Source: Bordetella parapertussis (lineage in GTDB: Bacteria > Pseudomonadota > Gammaproteobacteria > Burkholderiales > Burkholderiaceae_C). From it: a stretch of 30,484 nt of DNA. The stretch's first letter is position 1, and every line of letters begins with the position of its first letter. The stretch covers positions 1 to 30,484 of the forward strand of contig CAMDCZ010000026.1 in assembly GCA_945890735.1 (NCBI GenBank), in the 5' to 3' direction. The translations under genes were made by a program, and so were the position numbers. This document shows, piece after piece, positions 22,836 through 29,794 of the stretch. Below the pieces are notes generated by a model. That model was not told where the DNA came from. It searched no databases and saw only the letters and a program-made list of their open reading frames with translations.

Positions 22836-24497
22836 ATGGACTTCACCGTCAGCGTACTTTTAGGGACATTCATTCTCTCGATGGTCGCGTTATTCATCTT
22901 CATTTGGTCGATGTCCAATGGTTTGTTTGGAGATGGCATCGCTGCGGCAACGGTCATTTTTGTACCGAATGAGCTGGGCAAGGTTGAAGACCCGGCGGCG
23001 ACTTCTTTGCAAATCAGTGGCTTACAGCAGTCGACGGGACCGACCAGTGGGACGGATGCCGTGGTCACTGACGATGACGCAAGGGCACGAGACCATGCCG
23101 ACCAATCAACATCGTTGGTGGTGGGTGTCTGCTTGACCCTTGCGGTGGTTTGGTTGGTGCTGGCTTCTGTTGCGGGCTTGATCTCTTCTATCAAACTGCA
23201 TGCCCCAGATTGGTGGGTCTACGACGCCTGGCTGACATTTGGCCGAATTCGCCCCATTCACCTCAACATGGTGGCATATGGTTGGTGTTCGTTGTCCGGT
23301 ATCGGCGTGGCCATCTGGTTGATTCCGCGTTTGCTCAAAACAGAGTTGGTTGGTGGAAATTACGCCTTGTTGGGCGGTACCCTCTGGACCATTGGGGTGT
23401 TTGCAGGAACAGTCGCGATTGCCATGGGTTATTCCGATGGTTTGGAATGGTTGGAATACCCCTGGCAGATTGACATCTTGCTGGTTGTGGGCGGGGCCTT
23501 GGTGGGCATTCCTTTGTGGTTGACACTGCTCAACCGCAAGGTGGACCACCTGTACGTGTCGGTCTGGTACATCGGTGCCGGACTCTTGTGGTTTCCAATC
23601 TTGTTTCTCATTGCCAACTGGCCAGGTTTGCATTTTGGGGTCCAGCAGGCGACCATGAACTGGTGGTTTGGTCACAATGTGTTGGGGCTTTGGTTCACCC
23701 CGATTGGGTTGGCGGCGGCTTACTATTTCATTCCCAAAGTGCTTGGAAAACCCATCCACTCCTACAATTTATCGCTGCTTGGTTTTTGGAGTCTGGCGTT
23801 TTTTTACAGCCAAGTTGGCGGACACCATCTCATCGGTGGACCAGTGCCTTCTTGGCTGATCACGATCTCCATTGTTCAGAGTGTGATGATGGTCATTCCT
23901 GTATTTGCTGTGGCTGTCAATCAGCACATGACGGTTCTGGGGAATTTTCGTGCGCTGGCATATTCGCCAACACTTCGCTTTATCGTGCTGGGTGCCATGA
24001 TGTACACCGCTGCTTCTGTCCAGGGTTCACTGGAAGCGCTGCGCTCGGTTAACACCATCACGCATTTCACCCACTACACCGTCGCACATGCCCACCTTGG
24101 GCTTTACGGCTTTTTCTCGATGGTGATGTTTGGTTCTATTTACTTCATCATGCCCAGGGTCATGAATTGGGAGTGGCCTTATCCCAAACTGATTTCATTG
24201 CATTTTTGGTTGGTGCTGGTGGGCTTTGCTGTTTATTTCATCTGGTTGAGCATAGGCGGATGGCTGCAAGGCCTGGCCATGCTGGACGAGAAGACCACTT
24301 TCATGCAGTCAGTGGCACTGACCTTGCCCTATTTGGAAGCACGTTCCATCGGCGGGGCATTGATGACCTTGGGTCACTTGGTCTTTGCAGCCCACTTCTT
24401 TGCCATGGGCTGGAAGTTTGGCCCAAGAAGACTTGGCGCTGCGTTATTGGGCAGCTCTTTTGTTGCCCGTTTGGAAGCCAAAGGAGTCGCAGCATGA
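22836..24497 (+). CDS. ccoN: cbb3-type oxidase catalytic subunit CcoN with CcoS-like N-terminal segment
   Basis: The 553-residue protein is a C-family haem-copper oxidase core. His142 in RPIHLNM fits the low-spin haem; His280 (WWFGHN), His330 and His331 (GGHHLIGG) fit CuB; His418 and His420 in VAHAHLG fit the haems; and Tyr310 in IHSYNLS is placed like the cross-linked tyrosine. Residues 1-50 form one extra membrane helix followed by W-x4-G-x-F-x-D (WSMSNGLFGD) and IFVPNE. This closely resembles CcoS, the separate maturation protein of cbb3 oxidases. A hydrophilic linker (about 50-92) joins it to the core. It overlaps ccoO by 4 nt. It probably accepts electrons from Sox cytochromes. Confidence 0.9.
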   Translation: MDFTVSVLLGTFILSMVALFIFIWSMSNGLFGDGIAAATVIFVPNELGKVEDPAATSLQISGLQQSTGPTSGTDAVVTDDDARARDHADQSTSLVVGVCLTLAVVWLVLASVAGLISSIKLHAPDWWVYDAWLTFGRIRPIHLNMVAYGWCSLSGIGVAIWLIPRLLKTELVGGNYALLGGTLWTIGVFAGTVAIAMGYSDGLEWLEYPWQIDILLVVGGALVGIPLWLTLLNRKVDHLYVSVWYIGAGLLWFPILFLIANWPGLHFGVQQATMNWWFGHNVLGLWFTPIGLAAAYYFIPKVLGKPIHSYNLSLLGFWSLAFFYSQVGGHHLIGGPVPSWLITISIVQSVMMVIPVFAVAVNQHMTVLGNFRALAYSPTLRFIVLGAMMYTAASVQGSLEALRSVNTITHFTHYTVAHAHLGLYGFFSMVMFGSIYFIMPRVMNWEWPYPKLISLHFWLVLVGFAVYFIWLSIGGWLQGLAMLDEKTTFMQSVALTLPYLEARSIGGALMTLGHLVFAAHFFAMGWKFGPRRLGAALLGSSFVARLEAKGVAA

Positions 24498-25129
24498 GCA
24501 CGGGTCAAAGCTTTTGGGAAATGGACGAGATGCGCATCATCACTGGTGCCATGGTCATCCTAGGGGGGGCTACCGCTTTGCTGGTGGTCATGCCTTATTT
24601 GCTGTTGAAAGAACTGCCGCCACCACCTGCGTTGAAGCCCTACACCAGCCTTCAACTGGAAGGGCGACAGTCTTATATTGCCAACGGTTGTGTCTACTGT
24701 CACTCTCAGCAACCCAGAGACATGTCCCAAGCGCCTGATTTTCAGCGCGGCTGGGGCAGAGCATCCGTTGCGGGCGATTACGCACACGACACACCTCATC
24801 TTTTGGGCACCATGCGCACTGGCCCTGACCTGATGAACATCGGCGCAAGACAGCCCAGCAAAGACTGGCATTTGGGACACCTCTATCAACCGCGTGCTTA
24901 CACGCCAGGCTCCATCATGCCGTCTTATCCCTATCTTTTCGAGGTCCGCCAAGGCGCTGCAAAGCCGGATGAGACAGTTGTGAATTTGCCGCCTGCGTTT
25001 GCTCAACCCGGTCAGGTTGTCGTGGCACGCCCGGAAGCACTGGCTCTGGTGGCATACCTGCTTGCAATGGACCGCACTTATCCAGCACTGGCACCCATTG
25101 TCCCCGCATCAGCGCAGGAGAAACGATGA
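24494..25129 (+). CDS. ccoO: cbb3-type oxidase mono-haem subunit CcoO
   Basis: This 211-residue protein has one N-terminal membrane anchor (IITGAMVILGGATALLVVMP) and one haem c site, CVYCH (Cys66, Cys69, His70), in the CcoO context YIANGCVYCHSQQ. A distal Met is likely at 142 in GSIMPSYPYLF. The CcoO hallmarks GPDLMNIG and the region RAYTPGSIMP are present. It relays electrons to CcoN. The start at 24494 overlaps the ccoN stop, and the end overlaps the next cytochrome gene; a longer frame reaching back into ccoN is a shadow. Confidence 0.93.
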   Translation: MSTGQSFWEMDEMRIITGAMVILGGATALLVVMPYLLLKELPPPPALKPYTSLQLEGRQSYIANGCVYCHSQQPRDMSQAPDFQRGWGRASVAGDYAHDTPHLLGTMRTGPDLMNIGARQPSKDWHLGHLYQPRAYTPGSIMPSYPYLFEVRQGAAKPDETVVNLPPAFAQPGQVVVARPEALALVAYLLAMDRTYPALAPIVPASAQEKR

Positions 25130-25740
25130 ACAAAAGCAGATCAACAGAAAACCCAGAAACCACACCACAACGCCAGCGGGAACTTCCCGATCCCAATGAA
25201 GGCGTTAGACCCTTACCGTGGTTCCTGACCATGTTCTTGGGCGCCATGGCGATGTGGGGGGCCTTCTACATCTACAGCACCCCCTCTGGTGAAGACTCTG
25301 CTTACGGTGACCAACGCACCTTGACTGCCTTGCGCCCCAAAGTGGTAGATGCAGGTGCGGCCCCCAAAGCAGACGGGAAACAGATTTACCAAGGCAACTG
25401 TGCTGCCTGTCATCAGGCCACCGGCTTGGGGATTGCGGGGGTATTCCCACCATTGGTCGCTTCGGATTGGGTGGTCGGTGACGACAAAATCTTGACCCTG
25501 ATTCTTCTGCATGGTGTGAACGGCGATTTAGAGGTCAACGGCACCCTCTACAAAGGCGCCATGCCGGGCTGGAAGAGTTTGAGTGATGCTGAACTTGCGG
25601 CTGTGATGAGTTACATCCGAAGTGATTGGGGAAACAAGGCCGCTGAAGTCACGCAAGAAGCTGTTGCCGCCCAACGCGAGGCGACAAAGTCTCGCGCTGA
25701 GCCTTTCAAAGGTGGACAAGAACTGAAGTCCGGTGTCTAA
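25126..25740 (+). CDS. Membrane-anchored mono-haem cytochrome c in the CcoP position
   Basis: The 204-residue protein has a cytosolic N-terminus, one membrane helix (PWFLTMFLGAMAMWGAFYIY, residues 31-50) and one cytochrome c domain with CAACH (Cys92, Cys95, His96) and a probable distal Met146 in YKGAMPGW. Standard CcoP has two haem domains of this kind, so this is either a reduced CcoP or a dedicated electron carrier. The N-terminal part keeps the look of CcoP (short charged leader, then PLPWFLTMF). It lies between ccoO (4-nt overlap, AGGAG site) and the SCO gene (8-nt overlap). The charged tail after residue 170 is probably disordered. Confidence 0.85.
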   Translation: MNKSRSTENPETTPQRQRELPDPNEGVRPLPWFLTMFLGAMAMWGAFYIYSTPSGEDSAYGDQRTLTALRPKVVDAGAAPKADGKQIYQGNCAACHQATGLGIAGVFPPLVASDWVVGDDKILTLILLHGVNGDLEVNGTLYKGAMPGWKSLSDAELAAVMSYIRSDWGNKAAEVTQEAVAAQREATKSRAEPFKGGQELKSGV

Positions 25741-26380
25741 AGAAACACACTCAGCGCCTGGCTTGTGGAAAACCTTTTTGGCCAGCACAGTTGTCCTGGC
25801 TCTGGGGCTCCTTCTTTTGCTTCAAGCAACAGCGCAAGGCAACGCTTTCACCACCGAGACCCTTCGGCGCACCGAAGTGGTCAACAACCCGTCCCTCGTG
25901 CCTGAGCTGGCAGTCTACGATGCCGACGGCAACCAAAGCACCCTGCGACAGGTTCTTGCCCAAGGTGACAAGGTTTGGCTGGTGGACTTTGTCTACACAC
26001 GCTGCCAAACGCTTTGCATCACGCTTGGCACGGTGTTCCAGCAACTGCAGAGAGAAATTCAACTGCGCGGACTCGAGGACAAGGTCGGGCTGTTATCGGT
26101 TAGCTTTGACCCTGCCCATGACACGCCCAATGCGCTTGGTATGTACCGCGACCGTATGCGCATGGACCCAGACATTTGGCGCATCCTTAGCCTCAGCTCG
26201 CCGCAAGACAGGGGGCAGTTGCTGGATGCCTTTGGCATCATCGTTATTCCGGCACCGCTTGGAGAATTCGAACACAATGCCGCGCTGCATCTGGTGAGCC
26301 GGGAAGGCAGACTATTTCGCATCGTTGATTACAACGATGCCAAATTCGCCCTAGGCACTGCATTGGCCTACGCGCCATGA
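25733..26380 (+). CDS. SCO1/SenC family copper chaperone
   Basis: The 215-residue protein has an N-terminal membrane anchor (TFLASTVVLALGLLLLL) and a thioredoxin-like periplasmic domain with the copper-binding pair Cys91 and Cys95 in YTRCQTLC; the third ligand is probably His181 in EFEHNAAL. SCO proteins deliver copper to oxidases or act as thiol reductases; here the target is presumably CuB of the adjacent oxidase. Translation starts at GTG 25733, inside the end of the cytochrome gene; no nearer ATG exists before residue 137. It overlaps the following membrane-protein gene by 4 nt. Confidence 0.9.
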   Translation: MSKETHSAPGLWKTFLASTVVLALGLLLLLQATAQGNAFTTETLRRTEVVNNPSLVPELAVYDADGNQSTLRQVLAQGDKVWLVDFVYTRCQTLCITLGTVFQQLQREIQLRGLEDKVGLLSVSFDPAHDTPNALGMYRDRMRMDPDIWRILSLSSPQDRGQLLDAFGIIVIPAPLGEFEHNAALHLVSREGRLFRIVDYNDAKFALGTALAYAP

Positions 26381-26964
26381 GGTACATGGGGCCTCCTGGG
26401 TTTGCGTTATGGATGGGGATGGCCCTGTGTTTGCTCGCTAGCGCATTGTCGCTACCACCAGGGCGCAGCCTGATTGAACAGAGCATGGCCTGGCACATGG
26501 TGGTTCAAATGCCCATGCTTTTTGCGGGTGGCTGGTTTTTGATGGGCAGCGGTTGGGATTTAAAGAAAACATCATCAGCAAGTTGGAACCAGTTTGGATT
26601 AACGGGCTTCATCGCAGCGCAATTCATCATCACCTATTGGATGCTGCCCATCTCCATCGACCGAGCAGTGGTCATGCCCCAAGTGGATGCTTTTAAACTT
26701 CTGTCGTTGATAGCCAGCGGAGCGATGATCCAAGTATCCATCAGTCGTTCACCTGCAGTCGTACAGCTCTTTTTCGTGGGTTACATCGTATCGATGTTGA
26801 TCACAACGGGTGTATTTTTGGCGACGACCGAAAGACGACTTTGCAATGCATACGCCATGGAAAGTCAGCTGAGCGCTGGCTATGGTGTTGTTGCATTGGG
26901 TGTCTCGCTTGCTTGTGCATGGGCTTACCGGATCAACCGACTCAAGCCCAAGACTGCTGTTTGA
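26377..26964 (+). CDS. Unknown multi-pass membrane protein of the oxidase operon
   Basis: This 195-residue protein has five or six hydrophobic segments and no haem-binding CxxCH. The motif MAWHMVVQMPMLFAGGW (residues 38-54), with a histidine and a Gln-x-Pro in a helix, recalls the metal-handling helices of CtaG-type oxidase assembly factors, though I cannot assign it to that family. It overlaps the SCO gene by 4 nt (ATGA at 26377-26380), which supports an oxidase-assembly or accessory-subunit role. The sequence is poorly conserved in appearance, and the function is unknown. Confidence 0.75.
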   Translation: MRYMGPPGFALWMGMALCLLASALSLPPGRSLIEQSMAWHMVVQMPMLFAGGWFLMGSGWDLKKTSSASWNQFGLTGFIAAQFIITYWMLPISIDRAVVMPQVDAFKLLSLIASGAMIQVSISRSPAVVQLFFVGYIVSMLITTGVFLATTERRLCNAYAMESQLSAGYGVVALGVSLACAWAYRINRLKPKTAV

Positions 26965-27062
26965 ATGGATGGTTTTTCATCATTCACACTGCTTGGGTGG
27001 TCGCGGGTCTTGCAGCCATTCAGCGACAATATTCGGCCAGATGGACATTGCCTGACACATAG
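26961..27062 (+). CDS. Possible 33-residue single-helix membrane peptide
   Basis: A TTG overlapping the previous stop (TTGA at 26961-26964) opens a 33-codon frame ending in TAG. The peptide begins NGWFFIIHTAWVVAGLAAIQ, which would form one membrane helix, and ends with a basic, polar tail. Small one-helix subunits such as CcoQ or CydX are common in oxidase operons. No good ribosome site is visible, so expression depends on coupling; the frame could be chance. Confidence 0.25.
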   Translation: MNGWFFIIHTAWVVAGLAAIQRQYSARWTLPDT

Positions 27063-27070
27063 GAGAGATC

Positions 27071-27535
27071 ATGCGCATGAGCACCCTCGCGCTTGCAGCC
27101 GCCACGATTTTCAGCTTGATGCTGGCTTCAACTGCCCATGCTGACAAGAAAGCCATTGCCATTGACGAAATGGATGCCTATCTGGGTTTTGCAGACTACG
27201 GCGGCGGTGTGATTTTTGCCGAGCAAATTCCCAAAGACGATTGGTCCAAATTCTTGCTGATTGATGCGCGTGATCCGGCGCAATTCGCCAAAGGGCACAT
27301 TCCAGGCGCCATCAACATCGAATGGCGTCAGGTGCTGGCCAAGCGCCATGCCATCCCTCAAAACAAGCCTGTGCTCATTTATTGCAACACCGGTTCGCTG
27401 TCGGCCCAAGCCGGTTTTGCGCTGCGCGTCGCAGGTTGGGAGAACGTGCGCATCTTGCAAGGTGGCATGACAGAGTGGCAGGCCAAAGGCGGTTTTGACG
27501 CGGCGGCCAAAGCCGCGGGGCCTGCCAAGCATTGA
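27071..27535 (+). CDS. Periplasmic single-domain rhodanese
   Basis: The 154-residue protein has a signal peptide (MSTLALAAATIFSLMLASTAHA, cleavage near residue 24). One rhodanese domain follows, with FLLIDARDPAQFAKGHIPGA at 61-80 and the active-site loop CNTGSLSA, Cys105. It should move sulfane sulfur in the periplasm, where it could feed or relieve SoxY. It starts at ATG 27071 with AGGAG upstream. It ends the run of sulfur and oxidase genes; the next gene follows 179 nt later behind its own leader. Substrate and partner are inferred from location only. Confidence 0.9.
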   Translation: MRMSTLALAAATIFSLMLASTAHADKKAIAIDEMDAYLGFADYGGGVIFAEQIPKDDWSKFLLIDARDPAQFAKGHIPGAINIEWRQVLAKRHAIPQNKPVLIYCNTGSLSAQAGFALRVAGWENVRILQGGMTEWQAKGGFDAAAKAAGPAKH

Positions 27536-27559
27536 AAAGGGGTTGATGGTTTGAGCTGG

Positions 27560-27615
27560 ATCAATGTTGACGGCTTGATGACTGACATTGTCTCTATGGC
27601 CAACATTGATATAAC
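27560..27615 (+). promoter_or_regulatory. Inverted repeat and possible promoter upstream of the peroxiredoxin gene
   Basis: A perfect inverted repeat has arms ATCAATGTTG (27560-27569) and CAACATTGAT (27601-27610), 31 nt apart. A third copy of the core ACATTG lies between them at 27585-27590. A plausible promoter is TTGTCT (27588-27593) with TATAAC (27610-27615) at 16-nt spacing, so the right arm touches the -10 and the middle copy touches the -35. A LysR-type or similar regulator is possible. The rest of the 27536-27714 gap holds no gene I can support. Confidence 0.45.
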
Positions 27616-27714
27616 TCATGCTCAAAGAGGGCTGGAGCCTGTACAGTCGGATCTGTCGATTGAATAAATCTCTCGATTTCAAAAACCGATAGTCAACCTC
27701 AAAGGAAACCCATC

Positions 27715-28341
27715 ATGTCCATGCCCCTCATCAACGAAGCCGCTCCCGCCTTCAGCGCCAACACCACCCACGGCCCCAGAAGCCTCGCCGACTACAAAGG
27801 CAAGTGGCTCATCCTGTTCTCGCACCCTGCCGACTTCACGCCTGTGTGCACCACCGAATTCATCGGATTTGCCAAACGTGCCGAGTTGTTCAAGAGCATG
27901 AACTGCGAATTGCTCGGCTTGTCGATCGACAGCATCTATTCGCACTTGGCCTGGATGCAAAGCATTCAGAACAACTTTGGTGTGGAGATTCCTTTCCCCA
28001 TCATTGACGACATCAAGATGGAGGTGGCCCAGGCCTACGGCATGATCCACCCCGGTGCTGCCGACACCCAAGCCGTGCGTGCCACCTTCTTCATTGACCC
28101 TGAGGGCAAGCTTCGCGCCATGGTGTACTACCCGATGAGCAACGGCCGCTCGATCGAAGAATTTGTGCGTTTGTTGCAAGCCATGCAGACCAGCGATGCC
28201 CACAAGATCGCCACCCCCGAGGGCTGGACGCCCGGTTGCGACGTGATCGTGCCACCGCCCAAAACACCCGAGGCCATTGCCAAGCGCAAAGGCGAGGGTT
28301 ACGCCATGAAGGACTGGTATTTCTCGACCAAGTCCCTGTAA
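27715..28341 (+). CDS. Peroxiredoxin (Prx6-like/AhpC-TSA family)
   Basis: The 208-residue cytosolic protein has the peroxidatic motif PADFTPVCTTEF with Cys45, plus Cys64 and a C-terminal Cys175 in EGWTPGCDVIVPPP that could act as the resolving cysteine, as in archaeal-type Prx6 enzymes. It reduces hydrogen peroxide, organic peroxides and possibly persulfides. A strong AAAGGA precedes the ATG. It has its own leader with an inverted repeat and is followed by a hairpin, so it is probably a single-gene unit. Oxidative protection beside a respiratory sulfur island makes sense but is inference. Confidence 0.92.
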   Translation: MSMPLINEAAPAFSANTTHGPRSLADYKGKWLILFSHPADFTPVCTTEFIGFAKRAELFKSMNCELLGLSIDSIYSHLAWMQSIQNNFGVEIPFPIIDDIKMEVAQAYGMIHPGAADTQAVRATFFIDPEGKLRAMVYYPMSNGRSIEEFVRLLQAMQTSDAHKIATPEGWTPGCDVIVPPPKTPEAIAKRKGEGYAMKDWYFSTKSL

Positions 28342-28348
28342 ATCCAAG

Positions 28349-28387
28349 GCTTGCCTCCCTGCCGCTCTGGGGCAGGGGGTGTCAAGC
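28349..28387 (+). terminator. GC-rich hairpin after the peroxiredoxin gene
   Basis: CCCTGCC (28357-28363) pairs with GGCAGGG (28371-28377) over a 7-nt loop, and GCTTG (28349-28353) pairs with CAAGC (28383-28387) outside it. No T-run follows, so it may stabilise the transcript end or assist Rho rather than act as a classical terminator. The rest of the gap to 28525 shows nothing further. Confidence 0.5.
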
Positions 28388-28525
28388 ACCTTCGTCGTTC
28401 CATGGCCAAGCATGCACCGCAAGATTCAGCTTTGTTTGGCCTTAGGTGGCGGTGTGCAAAGCAAGTGATCTGCATCCTGCAAAGTGGCGTCTGGGTACTT
28501 GCCTTGCAAAGTCGCCCAACAGTGC

Positions 28526-29770
28526 TCAGCGCAACAGATCACTCAGTGAGCGGGCCACCACCTTGGTCGCTCTGCGCAGATCCTCCAAGTCCAATCGCTC
28601 GTCTGCACGCTTGGCATGAGACTCCAATACCGTGCGTGGGCCAGCACCATAAATCACACCAGGGATGCCGCGCTCGACGTACAAGCGCACATCGGTGTAA
28701 AGCGGGGTGCCCACGGCGGGGATCGGCTCACCAAAGACTTCAGCGCCGTGCTTTTGCAGGGCATCAACCAAGGGCTTGTTGCCCGACAGTGGCTTCATGG
28801 CGTGGGCCATGAGCATGCGTCGCACGTCCATGGTGATGGCATGCGCCGGGTCGCGTGAGGCGTTGTAATCGGCCATGGCCTTTGCCAGCACTTGGCGAAT
28901 ATCGGCTTCGACTTGTTCGGGGATTTCTTCGGGGATCATGCGGCGGTCTAGCTTGAACACCACCTTGCCAGGAATCACATTGGTGTTGGTACCACCTTCG
29001 ATCATCCCGACATTCAGGTAGGGGTGCGTGATGCCCACCACGTTCGAGCGAATGGCTTTGTACAAGGTGTTCTGAGCATATAAAGCATTGAGCATGGCCA
29101 CGGCACCTTGTAACGCATCGATGCCGCTGTCAGGGATGGCGGCATGTGCCATCTTGCCGTGCACTGTGACTTCCATTTGCAAACAACCATTGTGGGCCGT
29201 GACCACTTGGTAGCTGAAGCCTGCAGCGATCATCAAATCAGGTTTGGTGTGGCCGTGCGACAGCAGCCAGCCCGGGCCCAATTCACCCCCAAATTCTTCG
29301 TCATAGGTGAAATGCAACTCGACTGTCCCATGGCTGGGCTTGGCCACGGCTTCGAGGGCGCGCACTGCAAACGTGAAGGTGGAGAAGTCACATTTGCTGA
29401 CAGCCGCAGCCCGGCCGTAAATCTTGCCGTCTTCAATTTCGCCGCCATAGGGATCGTGGGTCCAACCTTCACCCGGTGGCACCACATCGCCGTGGGCGTT
29501 CAGTGCCAATACGCGGCCTGCGCCATAGCGGCGACGCACGATCAGATTGGTGATGGAGGTCAAGCCGTGGGGGTGCACCTCGGCTGCTGGCACCTCGAAC
29601 TGTTCAGCTGTCATGCCAAAGCCTTTGAGCAGCTCGGCTGTGCGCAGGGCGTGAGGTGTGTTGTTGCCAGGTGGCGAGTCGGTGGGTACTTTGATGAGTT
29701 CTTGCAAGAACGCAACCTGCTCGTCGAAATGCTGGTCAATCCATTGGTCGATGGCTTGGTAAGGGTTCAT
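28526..29770 (-). CDS. M20 family metallopeptidase/deacylase (ArgE/DapE-like)
   Basis: This 414-residue protein has the M20 di-zinc layout: LALNAHGDVVPPGEGW with a metal His and catalytic Asp, DEEFGGE with the general-base Glu pair, and a lid domain (EVTVHGKMAHAAIPDSG) inserted in the middle. The family hydrolyses amide bonds in acyl-amino acids, dipeptides or ureides. It follows a PuuE-type gene by 24 nt on the same strand, which suggests that both act on the same nitrogen compound, for example a ureide or an N-acyl amino acid. The ribosome site AGGT lies upstream of the ATG. The exact substrate is unknown. Confidence 0.88.
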   Translation of the reverse strand: MNPYQAIDQWIDQHFDEQVAFLQELIKVPTDSPPGNNTPHALRTAELLKGFGMTAEQFEVPAAEVHPHGLTSITNLIVRRRYGAGRVLALNAHGDVVPPGEGWTHDPYGGEIEDGKIYGRAAAVSKCDFSTFTFAVRALEAVAKPSHGTVELHFTYDEEFGGELGPGWLLSHGHTKPDLMIAAGFSYQVVTAHNGCLQMEVTVHGKMAHAAIPDSGIDALQGAVAMLNALYAQNTLYKAIRSNVVGITHPYLNVGMIEGGTNTNVIPGKVVFKLDRRMIPEEIPEQVEADIRQVLAKAMADYNASRDPAHAITMDVRRMLMAHAMKPLSGNKPLVDALQKHGAEVFGEPIPAVGTPLYTDVRLYVERGIPGVIYGAGPRTVLESHAKRADERLDLEDLRRATKVVARSLSDLLR

Positions 29771-29794
29771 GTTGGTTTACCTGTCTGAGGGCGC

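Noticed and set aside
22836..24497. Nitric oxide reductase (NorB-type) as an alternative to CcoN.
   Set aside because: The protein is followed by a clear CcoO and a SCO chaperone, and keeps Tyr310 where cbb3 oxidases have the active-site tyrosine.
27578..27667. 29-codon frame beginning MTDIVSMANIDITHAQ before the peroxiredoxin gene.
   Set aside because: No ribosome site, no recognisable domain, and it overlaps the proposed promoter and inverted repeat; chance is the simpler explanation.
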